From the NCBI GenBank assembly GCA_016124445.1, contig WGNR01000020.1, forward strand, positions 186,001-250,000: a stretch of DNA of 64,000 nucleotides, given 5' to 3'. The stretch is from a bacterium (lineage in GTDB: Bacteria; Planctomycetota; Planctomycetia; Pirellulales; Pirellulaceae). Position numbers and translations under genes: made by a program. Under the pieces are notes generated by a model. It was not told where the DNA came from. It made no database searches and was given only the letters and a program-made list of their open reading frames with translations. Below are positions 26,789 through 35,973 of this stretch, piece by piece (position 1 is the first letter of the stretch; the number at the start of each line of letters is the position of its first letter).

Positions 26789-29700
26789 ATGACCAGGCAT
26801 TTGGCATGGCTCTTAGCTGGTTTCCTTTGGATCGGCTCGGCCGGTATGGTCTCGGCCGACGACGGTGGCTTCAAGCCGATCTTCGATGGCAAAACGCTCA
26901 ACGGTTGGAGCGGGATCGAAGGATTCTGGAGCGTCGAAGATGGAGCGATCACCGGTCAGACGACCGCCGACCATCCCACCAAAGGAAACACCTTCCTTAT
27001 CTGGGATCAAGGCACCGTCGACGATTTTGAACTCACGCTGAAGTACAAGATTGTCGGAGGCAACTCCGGAATCCAGTATCGCTCGACCAATCTGGGCAAC
27101 CACGTCGTCAAAGGCTACCAGGCCGACATCGACAGCGGTGATACCTACAGTGGTATCAACTACGAAGAAAAGGGACGCGGCATTCTCGCTCAGCGCGGCG
27201 AGAAGGCGACGGTCTTCGACAAGAAGCCTTACAAGACCGAGCGTTTCGCCAAGTCGGAAGATCTGCAGAGCAAGATCAACAAGGAAGACTGGAACGAGTA
27301 TCGCATCATCGCCAAGGGCAACCATCTGACCCACATGATCAATGGCAATGTCACCAGCGAAGTGATCGACGAGGGCGAGAAGGACGCCCGCACCAGCGGT
27401 ATCCTGGCATTGCAGCTGCACGCTGGCCCGCCGATGAAGGTCCAGTTCAAAGACATCATGCTCAAGCGTCTGCCGCTGGAAAAAGGGAAGAAGAAAGTTG
27501 TCTTCGTCCCTGGTCGTCCGAGCCACGGTTACGGTGCCCACGAACACATGGCGGGTTGCCGTCTGTTGATGCTGGCGTTGACCGAGAACATGCCGCAGTT
27601 TGAAGCCGCCATTTACGAAGGTGGCTGGCCCAGCGATCCGACCGCATTCGATAACGCCGATGCCGTGGTCGTTTACTGCGATGGCGGCGAGGGGCACTTG
27701 CTCAAGCAGCACCTGGAAGAGTTTCAGAAGTTGATGGACAAAGGGGTTGGCCTAGCCTGCATTCACTACGGGGTTGAAATCCCTAAGGGGGAGCCGGGCG
27801 ACAAGTTTGTCGATTGGATCGGCGGCTACTTTGAAACGTGGTGGAGCGTTAATCCGCACTGGACCGCTTCGTTCAAGGAGTTCCCTAAGCACCCGGTCGC
27901 CAACGGTGTCGAGCCATTCGAGATCAACGACGAATGGTACTACAACATGCGTTTTCGCGAAGGCATGAAAGGTGTCACGCCGATTCTCAGCGCCGTTCCG
28001 ACCGAAGATACCCTCAGCCGTCCTGATGGTCCGCACAGCGGCAATCCAGATGTCCGGAAGATGAAGGGACAGCCGCAGCACTTGGCTTGGGCCAGCGAGC
28101 GTGAAAACGGCGGTCGCGGGTTCGGTTTCACCGGCGGTCACAATCACTGGAATTGGGCCGATCCCAACTTCCGCAAGGTGGTGCTGAACGCGATTGTCTG
28201 GATCGCGTATGAAGACGTGCCTGCGAAGGGTGTCGAGTCGACGACGCTCTCACGCGACGACCTGGAAGGCTTGATTCCAGGCCCGCCTCCCCAACCCAAG
28301 AAGCAGCCAGCCAAAAAGGCGGAACCGAAGAAGCAGGCGAAAGCAACTATTTCGCCCAACGTGAAGCCGCTGTTTCAAAGTCCTGTCGTGACTCCCGCAA
28401 CCCCAGGTCATCAGGTCGGCATCGATGTCGACCTGAAAGGGGCCAAGAAGCTGTATCTGGTCATTACCGATGGCGGCAACGGCTACAGCTGCGACTGGGC
28501 CGACTGGATCGAACCGAAGCTGGTTGGTCCTGGCGGTGAGAAACTACTGACCGATCTTAACTGGAAAAAAGCAAGTGCCGACTGGGGGCAGGTCAGCAAG
28601 AATCGCAACGCCGGTGGCCAACCGTTGATGGTCGATAATCAACCGCTGGAAAACGGCATCGGAGCCCACGCCAACTCGGTCATTGAATTCGACGTGCCGG
28701 AAGGCTTCACCAAGTTTGTCGCCAAGGGTGGCCTCGATAACGGGGGAACCAGCCAAGGAGGCGGCGGAGATACTTCCGTTCAGTTTGCTGTCTATACCCA
28801 AGACCCCGGCAACGTTTCCGAGAAAGCCGCCCAAGGTGGCCACGATGCGGACAGCGCCGTTGCTAATCTGGATGTCTATCCAGGCCTGGAAGCAACGCTG
28901 GTCGCTTCGGAACCGGAACTACGCAGCCTGACCAATATCGACGTCGACTATCGCGGCCGCATTTGGGTTTGCGACGTGATGAACTACCGCCGCAACAACG
29001 GCTCGCGCGAAGAAGGGGATCGGATTCTGATCCTGGAAGATGAGGATGGGGACGGAGTGGCCGATAAGACCAAAGTCTTCTATCAAGGCCGCGACATCGA
29101 TTCGGCGATGGGGATTTGTGTTCTGGGCAACAAGGTGATCGTTTCGGCGGCACCTAACGTCATTGTTTTTACCGACGAAAACGGCGACGATCGGCCTGAC
29201 AAGAAGGAATTCCTCTTCACCAATACCGGACAGCCTCAACACGACCACTCCGCCCACAGCTTTCTCTTCGGTCCTGATGGCAAGCTTTACTGGAACGTCG
29301 GTAACACCGGCAAATATGTCCACGATGCCAACGGAAAAATGGTTGTCGACATGGCCGGCAACGAAGTGCTCGACAACGGCCAGCCTTACTACGGCGGCAT
29401 GCCGTTCCGCTGCAATCTGGATGGCAGCGACTTCGAGGTTCTGGCCCACAACTTCCGCAACAACTACGAAGTCACCGTCGACTCGTTTGGCACCTTGTGG
29501 CAAAGCGATAACGACGACGACGGCAACCGTGGCGTGCGTATCAACTACGTCATGGAGTACGGCAACTTCGGCTACCGCGATCAGATGACCGGTGCTGGTT
29601 GGCGTGATCCGCGTACCAACATGGAAGAAGAGATTCCGCTACGTCACTGGCACTTGAACGATCCTGGCGTCGTGCCGAATCTGCTGCAAACGGGTGCTGG

Positions 29701-31780
29701 TTCGCCGACCGGTATTTGTGTCTACGAAGGCAACCTGTTGCCGGAAGTGTTTCACAATCAGGTGATCCACTGCGACGCCGGTCCAAGTATCGTGCGCAGC
29801 TACCCGGTCAAGAAGGATGGTGCCGGCTACTCGGCCGAGATGGTCGACATCCTCAAAGGAACGCGTGACAACTGGTTTCGCCCGGCCGACGTTTGCGTCG
29901 CTCCGGATGGTTCGATCTTCGTCAGTGACTGGTACGATCCAGGCGTTGGCGGGCACGCCCAGCGTGATTTGGATCGTGGCCGTCTGTTCCGCGTCGCACC
30001 GGAAGGTGCCAAGTACAACGTGCCGAAGTTCGACTTCACCACGATCGAAGGCTGCCTGGAAGCCTTGAAGAACCCCTGCCTGTCGGTCCGCTATATGGCT
30101 TGGACCAATCTGCACAAGCAGGGAGACAAGGCCAAGTCGGCAATGCTGGCTGCCTACGAAGCTTCCAAGGATCCCCGCTACCAGGCACGGCTTCTGTGGC
30201 TGCTGGGTAAGATTCCCGGCAACGGCGGAGAGACGGTCGAACTGGCCTTGGCCGCGCCGAATTCTGACTTGCGGATAGTTGGCCTGCGTTTGGCTCACGA
30301 ACTGAACCTGCCGGCGACTAAAGTAGTCGCCAAGGTGCTGAACGACAAATCGCCCCAGGTGCGCCGTTCGGCCGCGATCGAACTTCGGTTTGATGGCAGT
30401 GAAGAAGCCTCGCAGCAATGGGCTCAACTGGCTCAGCAGTACGATGGCAAAGATCGCTGGTATCTCGAATCGCTCGGCATTGGTGCCGACCTGCACTGGG
30501 ATTCGCGCCTGGCTGCCTTCCTGAAGGCAACCGGCGGCAAGATCGATACCAAGGCGGAAAAAGACGTCGTCTGGCGTAGCCGTTCGACCGAAACACCCAA
30601 GCTGTTGGCCAGCATGATCGAAGACACCAGCAACCCGGCCGAAGGCTTGGCTCGCTACTTCCGTGCTTTCGATTTCCAACCGGCCAGCGACCAGGTGAAT
30701 GCAGCCGTGCTGCAACTGGCATTCGATAACAGCCGCCACGATGCGGCCGAAACGCTGATCCTTTCGGAAGCGGTCAAGCGTTTGAAGAGCTTCGACGCTG
30801 GCAACCCGCAGTCGGTCGCCTCTCTCGAGAAGGCCCTGCAAAAGTTGGCCGGCACACCGATGTATGTCGAAGTGATCGAACGCTTCCAATTAGCCAATCA
30901 CTACGGCGATTTGCTGTCGGCGGCGATTTCTCAGCCTGAATCGGAATTAGGTGTCGCAGCCATCGACGTGCTGCTTCGCAAAGGTCAGCAAAAGATGCTG
31001 GCCGAGGTTCTGAAGAAGGGAACGCCGGAAGAGAAGCTGGCACTGACCTCCGCGATTGCTAACAGCAGCACCGGTCAGGCCAACGCCTTCTTGAATCGGC
31101 TACTCAATGATGAGTCGCAAGACTTGCAGGTTCGTCAGAAGGCCGTCAAAGGCCTGGCGAGCAATCAGAAGTCGGCACGCGAGTTGTTGAACCTCGCCAA
31201 GGCAGGCAAGCTTGATGCTCCGCTGATGCAAGCCGCCGCGGCTCCGCTGAAGATCGCCGTGTGGGAAGACATTCGCCGCGATGCGAACGCCGTCTTCCCG
31301 CAGCCACCGTCGAAGGACAACAAGCCATTGCCTCCGCTGGACGCATTGGCTCGCATGTCGGGTGCGGCGGACAACGGCAAGAAGATCTTCACGTCGACCG
31401 GTACCTGTAACAAGTGCCACATGGTCAACAAGGAAGGGAAAGAGGTCGGACCTGATCTGAGCGAGATCGGCTCGAAGCTGAGCCGCGACGCGATGTTCGA
31501 GTCGATCCTTTATCCCAGTGCCGGTATCAGCCACAATTACGAGAACTGGGCCGTGTTGACCGATAGCGGCACCGCGGTGACCGGCCTCAAGACGAGCGAA
31601 ACGGCTGAGTCGATCACCATCACCAACGCCGAAGGCCTGGCTCGCACGATCAAGAAGGACGAAGTGGAAGAGATCCACAAGCTGCCCATCTCGGTCATGC
31701 CCAACGATCTGCAGAAGCTGATGACGGTCCAGGAATTGGTCGACGTGGTTCAGTACCTGCAGACGCTGAAAAAGAAGTAG
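26789..31780 (+). CDS. Multidomain exported protein: DUF1080, ThuA, NPCBM-like, PVC-type propeller, HEAT, cytochrome c
   Basis: The protein has 1,663 residues. The ATG is preceded by AGGAGAT at good spacing. A signal peptide (residues 1-24) is followed by: a DUF1080 (3-keto-disaccharide hydrolase-like) domain at about 28-230 (IFDGKTLNGWSG); a ThuA domain at about 234-480 (VFVPGRPSHGYGAHEHMAGC); a Lys/Pro linker; an NPCBM/galactose-binding-like domain at about 533-685; a PVC-type haem-binding propeller from about 705 (YPGLEATLVASEPEL, YRGRIWVCDVMNYR); HEAT-like repeats at about 1110-1480; and a C-terminal cytochrome c domain with CNKCH at 1540-1544. Such fusions are typical of planctomycetes and suggest oxidative attack on glycans at the envelope, but this is inference. 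A terminator follows. Confidence 0.93.
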   Translation: MTRHLAWLLAGFLWIGSAGMVSADDGGFKPIFDGKTLNGWSGIEGFWSVEDGAITGQTTADHPTKGNTFLIWDQGTVDDFELTLKYKIVGGNSGIQYRSTNLGNHVVKGYQADIDSGDTYSGINYEEKGRGILAQRGEKATVFDKKPYKTERFAKSEDLQSKINKEDWNEYRIIAKGNHLTHMINGNVTSEVIDEGEKDARTSGILALQLHAGPPMKVQFKDIMLKRLPLEKGKKKVVFVPGRPSHGYGAHEHMAGCRLLMLALTENMPQFEAAIYEGGWPSDPTAFDNADAVVVYCDGGEGHLLKQHLEEFQKLMDKGVGLACIHYGVEIPKGEPGDKFVDWIGGYFETWWSVNPHWTASFKEFPKHPVANGVEPFEINDEWYYNMRFREGMKGVTPILSAVPTEDTLSRPDGPHSGNPDVRKMKGQPQHLAWASERENGGRGFGFTGGHNHWNWADPNFRKVVLNAIVWIAYEDVPAKGVESTTLSRDDLEGLIPGPPPQPKKQPAKKAEPKKQAKATISPNVKPLFQSPVVTPATPGHQVGIDVDLKGAKKLYLVITDGGNGYSCDWADWIEPKLVGPGGEKLLTDLNWKKASADWGQVSKNRNAGGQPLMVDNQPLENGIGAHANSVIEFDVPEGFTKFVAKGGLDNGGTSQGGGGDTSVQFAVYTQDPGNVSEKAAQGGHDADSAVANLDVYPGLEATLVASEPELRSLTNIDVDYRGRIWVCDVMNYRRNNGSREEGDRILILEDEDGDGVADKTKVFYQGRDIDSAMGICVLGNKVIVSAAPNVIVFTDENGDDRPDKKEFLFTNTGQPQHDHSAHSFLFGPDGKLYWNVGNTGKYVHDANGKMVVDMAGNEVLDNGQPYYGGMPFRCNLDGSDFEVLAHNFRNNYEVTVDSFGTLWQSDNDDDGNRGVRINYVMEYGNFGYRDQMTGAGWRDPRTNMEEEIPLRHWHLNDPGVVPNLLQTGAGSPTGICVYEGNLLPEVFHNQVIHCDAGPSIVRSYPVKKDGAGYSAEMVDILKGTRDNWFRPADVCVAPDGSIFVSDWYDPGVGGHAQRDLDRGRLFRVAPEGAKYNVPKFDFTTIEGCLEALKNPCLSVRYMAWTNLHKQGDKAKSAMLAAYEASKDPRYQARLLWLLGKIPGNGGETVELALAAPNSDLRIVGLRLAHELNLPATKVVAKVLNDKSPQVRRSAAIELRFDGSEEASQQWAQLAQQYDGKDRWYLESLGIGADLHWDSRLAAFLKATGGKIDTKAEKDVVWRSRSTETPKLLASMIEDTSNPAEGLARYFRAFDFQPASDQVNAAVLQLAFDNSRHDAAETLILSEAVKRLKSFDAGNPQSVASLEKALQKLAGTPMYVEVIERFQLANHYGDLLSAAISQPESELGVAAIDVLLRKGQQKMLAEVLKKGTPEEKLALTSAIANSSTGQANAFLNRLLNDESQDLQVRQKAVKGLASNQKSARELLNLAKAGKLDAPLMQAAAAPLKIAVWEDIRRDANAVFPQPPSKDNKPLPPLDALARMSGAADNGKKIFTSTGTCNKCHMVNKEGKEVGPDLSEIGSKLSRDAMFESILYPSAGISHNYENWAVLTDSGTAVTGLKTSETAESITITNAEGLARTIKKDEVEEIHKLPISVMPNDLQKLMTVQELVDVVQYLQTLKKK

Positions 31781-31818
31781 ATTGCCACGATTTTAAGATT
31801 GGCAAAGCGAACCTGACC

Positions 31819-31856
31819 AAGGCCGCGTGAACATCGACGTTCACGCGGCCTTTTTT
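31819..31856 (+). terminator. Rho-independent terminator after the multidomain haem protein
   Basis: The 14-bp arms AAGGCCGCGTGAAC (31819-31832) and GTTCACGCGGCCTT (31839-31852) are perfect around a 6-base loop, and a T-run follows. Confidence 0.95.
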
Positions 31857-32014
31857 GTTGGCTTTATGACGATTCTGCGGAATTTCCTACATCTGGGCCA
31901 TTCGCCGTGTCGATTGTTACGTCCTACAATAGAGGCGTTACGTAAACTTTGACGCCTGAAGCTTTCGCGGAAGCTTTTCATCTCGCCACCCACCTACAGT
32001 GACTGCCAGCCACG

Positions 32015-35000
32015 ATGCGAAACATCTTTGCCCTGTTATTGGTGACCATCTGCGCGCCCCTTTTCGCCCAGGATGTCGAATTCCCGACGGCTAACCTTCT
32101 ACCCAAGAAGGAAATCGGAGCGACGCGATTTCTACAGCAGCATCACAAATTCGACGGCCGCGATGTCGTCGTTGCTGTCTTCGATACCGGATGCGATCCG
32201 GCCGCCCCTGGGCTGCAGGTCACTTCGACCGGCAAGCCGAAGATCGTCGACATGATCGACGCCACCGGCAGCGGTGATGTTCGCACGTCGACCGTTCGTA
32301 AGGTTGAGGAAGGGCAGATCGAAGGGCTGACTGGCCGCAAGCTGGCCATTCCGGAAAAGTGGAGTTGCCCAAGTGGCGAGTATCACGTTGGCATGAAGCC
32401 CGCTTATGAGCTTTTTCCGCACGCGGTCATTCCGCGGCTGATGTCCGAGCATCGCAAGGCGTGGGATCTGGATGTCCGGGCCGAGATCGAAAAGCTGACT
32501 CGCCAGCTGCAAAAGTTCGACGACGCCAATCCAAATCCCAAGGGGGCGAAGAAGGAAGAACGCGACGAACTCAAGACGCGGCTCGATCAGCTGGCCGAGT
32601 TGGATCAGAACTGGGAAGATCCAGGCCCGATCTACGACTGCGTTGTCTTTAACGACGGCAAGATGTGGCAGGCCGCGATTGATACCGACGAGGATGGTGA
32701 CCTGGCGGACGAAAAGCTGATGACCAACTACAAGGTCAAACGGCAGTACTCAACCTTCGGTGAAGTCGACCTGGTCACGTTTGCGATTAACATCTACGAG
32801 GAGGGCAACATCCTCAGCATCGTCGTCGACGCTGGTACGCACGGCACGCACGTCGCAGGCATCATCGCCGCCAACTTCCCCGATTCGCCTGAAAAGAACG
32901 GTGTGGCACCAGGTGCTCAGATTGTTTCGGTGAAGATCGGCGATACGCGGCTTGGTTCCAACTCGACCGGTATCGGCGAAGATCGCGGCTTGATCGCCGT
33001 TCTGGAAAACAACTGCGACCTGATCAACATGAGCTACGGCGGCCCTTCGCCGCAGTGGAATACGGGGCGAACCGCTCGTTTGTATTCCGAGATCGTGAAT
33101 CGCTACGGCGTGATCTTCGTTTCCAGCGCTGGTAACAGCGGCCCGGCGCTGAGCACCGTGGGCGGTCCTGGCGGAACAACCTCGGCAATCATCGGCGTCG
33201 GCGCGTACGTCTCGCCCGAGTTGATGGCAGGGGCGTATTCCATGCGAGAAAACGTCGGCGAGATGCCGTTTACCTGGGCGTCGCGCGGACCGACGATGGA
33301 TGGTGACCTGGGTGTCGATATCACGGCTCCTGGTGGTGCCATCTCGCCCGTTTCGCGCTGGTCGCTCTCGCCGGGCAGCTTGATGAATGGTACCTCGATG
33401 TCTTCCCCCAACGCGTGCGGCGGGATCGCGCTGGTGCTTAGCGGACTGAAGCAGGAAAAGATTCTGTACACGCCGGAAGCGATCCGGCTGGCCATCAAGA
33501 ACACGGCTCGCAAGCTGGACGGCGGCTCGGTGTGGGCCAACGGTGCCGGTCTATTGCAGGTGGGCGGTGCATTCGATTGGCTGGTCAACTACCACAAACT
33601 GGCTGAGCCTGAAGTTCGCTACGTGGTTACGTTGCCGAAAATGCGAACCAAGCGAGGCGTCTATTTGCGTGAAGCCAATGAAGTCAGCCGCGTGCAGGAA
33701 ATCTCGGTCGACGTTGATCCGGTCTTCAACGAAGACGCCAAGTTCGAGCCCCGCGCTGACTACCATGCCGAGTTCCTCCTGAAGTGCGACGCCGATTGGG
33801 TTCACGTTCCTACCAACTTCTACGTCGATCACGGCGGCAGGTACTTCAAGATCGAAGTCGATCCAACCCACTTGAAGCCGGGACCTCACTTCGCCCAGGT
33901 CGAAGGCTACTACGCCGACCGGCCCGAAATGGGACCGCGATTCCGGGTGCCGATCACCGTGCTGATGCCGACCAAGCTTCCCAAGCCGAACAAGTTTCAA
34001 ACCACGCTGCATTTCAAGCCGGGGCAGATCGATCGCACCTTCATTGAAGTTCCGATGGGTGCAACCTGGGCGAACGTTCGTTTGAAGTCCGACACGATCG
34101 AGGACACGCGGCTGTTTATCTTCCATGCGCTGCAACGACTGGAAGATCGTCCGTTCCCCACGTTCGAGAAGCAGGAATTCATGCTGCTCGATCCACACGA
34201 GGTGAAACAGTTCAGCTTTGCCGTGTCCGAAGGAAAGACGCTGGAAGCAACGCTGGCCCAGTACTGGTCGGCGCTGGGTGACAACGCGGTCGACATGGAA
34301 ATCGAGTTCTACGGCATTCTGCCCAACCCAGGCGATTTGACCTGGGACGGTACCAATCCGATTCATCGAGTCGACGTCCGAACGAGCCTGGAGCCGATGC
34401 AAATCAAGCCGAGCGCGAAGTTTACCAAGCTGCGCAAGACGCTGCTGCCAACCAAGAGCGAAGTGGCACCGCTGGACAAGGTTCGCGACGAATTCCCTCG
34501 CAATCGATTGAACTATGGGATCACGCTGACGTATCAGTTCACCCTGAGCGAGCACACGACCGTGACGCCGTTACCAATTGTCTGGGCGAATGACTACGAC
34601 AACTACTCCGGCGGCGTGTTCGTGATTTACGATGTCAACAAGCAGGTAATTAAGTCCGGGGCAGGGGGGCACGACGCTTCGCTCGATAAGGGCAAATACA
34701 CGCTGACCTTCTTCTTTCGCCGCGAAGAACGAGAAAAGGTGCTGGAACTGGAAGACATGCCAATCTGGCTCGATTACGAAACTGGCGGCCCGAGCGTCCG
34801 TTTGTTCGACGACTACGAAGGGGCCGCCAATCAATCGGGCGGTTTCCGCAGCGAGTGGCTCCGGCCAGGAGAGCTGCTTCCGATCTTCATGACCGTCAAC
34901 ACCAAGAGCCTCCCCAAACAAGCCTCGCCCGGCGATCTGCTGATCGGCGAAATCCAATTCGGCGATCCTGACGCCAAGTTGGGTGGCGATGCCCGACGGC

Positions 35001-35803
35001 CTGGCGGTTTTCCGCTGCAGTACATCGTTCCCGAGCAGCCCAGCCCGAAGGCCTCGCCGCCAGATTCTCAGAAGGAGGAAGAACCTTCGCTGGATGACAA
35101 GCTGTTTGAGACGAAGCTGGATTACTTGAAGAAACTGACCAGCGAAAAGCAGAAGAAGGAATTCGACAAGCTGTTCGCGGAGCTGAACAAGCAAAAGAAG
35201 AACTACGTGCCGCTGCTCAAGGCCAAGCTGGTTGTTCTAGATGACAACGACCGCAAAAAGCATCTGCCAGAAGTGGTTCAAGCCGCCGACGCCGTGCTGA
35301 AGGCGATCAACCAAAACAAGGTTCGCAGTTACTTCGCCGAGCGGCGCGAGCCAGAAACCGACGACCAGAAGAAAGAGATGAAGAAGATGACCGAGCTGCG
35401 CGAGACGATCATCGATACACTCTATCGTAAGGCCCGCGCGCTGGCTTACATGGACCTTCCGGAAGACGATCCGGAACATCCCGAGAACAAGAACCTCCGC
35501 AAAGAGCCGAAGGACGACGAGAAAAGGAAGGAGTTGTTCGAGAAGACCTACCAGCAGCTTTCAAGCTGGGTGGATACGTCTGACAAGGACTATGCCTTGC
35601 TCGAAATCCGCTATTTGCGGCGTCACGAGAAATATGGCGAAGCGCTCCAGTTGCTCAACAGTTTGATCGACGACGACCCGACCAACCTGCTGTTGTACAA
35701 GAAACGGTCCGATATTTACGCCGATCTGGGGTGGCCATTTGCCGAGAAATACGAGGAGCAATGGCGCAAGCTAAGAACACGTCCTGCATACTTGCCAAAT
35801 TAG
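32015..35803 (+). CDS. Tripeptidyl-peptidase II-like subtilase, exported
   Basis: The protein has 1,262 residues with a signal peptide ending near PLFAQD. Subtilase (S8) residues are Asp57 (AVFDTGCDPAAPG), His276 (THGTHVAG), oxyanion Asn374 (SSAGNSGPA) and Ser461 (NGTSMSSPNACGG). The 219-residue insert between Asp and His, and the 98- and 87-residue spacings that follow, closely match eukaryotic tripeptidyl peptidase II (Asp44, His264, Asn362, Ser449), as does the large beta-rich C-terminal region. Unlike cytosolic TPP II, this protein has a signal peptide, so it should act outside the cytoplasm. The C-terminal 250 residues are charged and helical. It appears monocistronic. A TACAAT -10-like box lies at 31925-31930, but its -35 is weak. 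Confidence 0.94.
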   Translation: MRNIFALLLVTICAPLFAQDVEFPTANLLPKKEIGATRFLQQHHKFDGRDVVVAVFDTGCDPAAPGLQVTSTGKPKIVDMIDATGSGDVRTSTVRKVEEGQIEGLTGRKLAIPEKWSCPSGEYHVGMKPAYELFPHAVIPRLMSEHRKAWDLDVRAEIEKLTRQLQKFDDANPNPKGAKKEERDELKTRLDQLAELDQNWEDPGPIYDCVVFNDGKMWQAAIDTDEDGDLADEKLMTNYKVKRQYSTFGEVDLVTFAINIYEEGNILSIVVDAGTHGTHVAGIIAANFPDSPEKNGVAPGAQIVSVKIGDTRLGSNSTGIGEDRGLIAVLENNCDLINMSYGGPSPQWNTGRTARLYSEIVNRYGVIFVSSAGNSGPALSTVGGPGGTTSAIIGVGAYVSPELMAGAYSMRENVGEMPFTWASRGPTMDGDLGVDITAPGGAISPVSRWSLSPGSLMNGTSMSSPNACGGIALVLSGLKQEKILYTPEAIRLAIKNTARKLDGGSVWANGAGLLQVGGAFDWLVNYHKLAEPEVRYVVTLPKMRTKRGVYLREANEVSRVQEISVDVDPVFNEDAKFEPRADYHAEFLLKCDADWVHVPTNFYVDHGGRYFKIEVDPTHLKPGPHFAQVEGYYADRPEMGPRFRVPITVLMPTKLPKPNKFQTTLHFKPGQIDRTFIEVPMGATWANVRLKSDTIEDTRLFIFHALQRLEDRPFPTFEKQEFMLLDPHEVKQFSFAVSEGKTLEATLAQYWSALGDNAVDMEIEFYGILPNPGDLTWDGTNPIHRVDVRTSLEPMQIKPSAKFTKLRKTLLPTKSEVAPLDKVRDEFPRNRLNYGITLTYQFTLSEHTTVTPLPIVWANDYDNYSGGVFVIYDVNKQVIKSGAGGHDASLDKGKYTLTFFFRREEREKVLELEDMPIWLDYETGGPSVRLFDDYEGAANQSGGFRSEWLRPGELLPIFMTVNTKSLPKQASPGDLLIGEIQFGDPDAKLGGDARRPGGFPLQYIVPEQPSPKASPPDSQKEEEPSLDDKLFETKLDYLKKLTSEKQKKEFDKLFAELNKQKKNYVPLLKAKLVVLDDNDRKKHLPEVVQAADAVLKAINQNKVRSYFAERREPETDDQKKEMKKMTELRETIIDTLYRKARALAYMDLPEDDPEHPENKNLRKEPKDDEKRKELFEKTYQQLSSWVDTSDKDYALLEIRYLRRHEKYGEALQLLNSLIDDDPTNLLLYKKRSDIYADLGWPFAEKYEEQWRKLRTRPAYLPN

Positions 35804-35973
35804 GGGCAAGCTTAAAAAAGCACCGTTCCGATCGACATTTCCCCACCTGTTGTAGGAAAAAGTGGTTTGCCGAAGGGCATTGATTCTTGCTGATTCGCCC
35901 GAATTGAGAAATAATGAACTGCCTAGAGTTCCTTGTTTCCTTCCCGCCTTCAGCATTGCCCTCCGGTGAGACG

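Noticed and set aside
29639-30889. 416-residue minus-strand ORF within the 1,663-residue gene
   Set aside because: It is antisense to the PVC propeller and HEAT part and has no start or domain support.
33551-34555. 334-residue minus-strand ORF within the TPP II-like gene
   Set aside because: The TPP II frame is proven by active-site spacing, so this antisense frame is a shadow.
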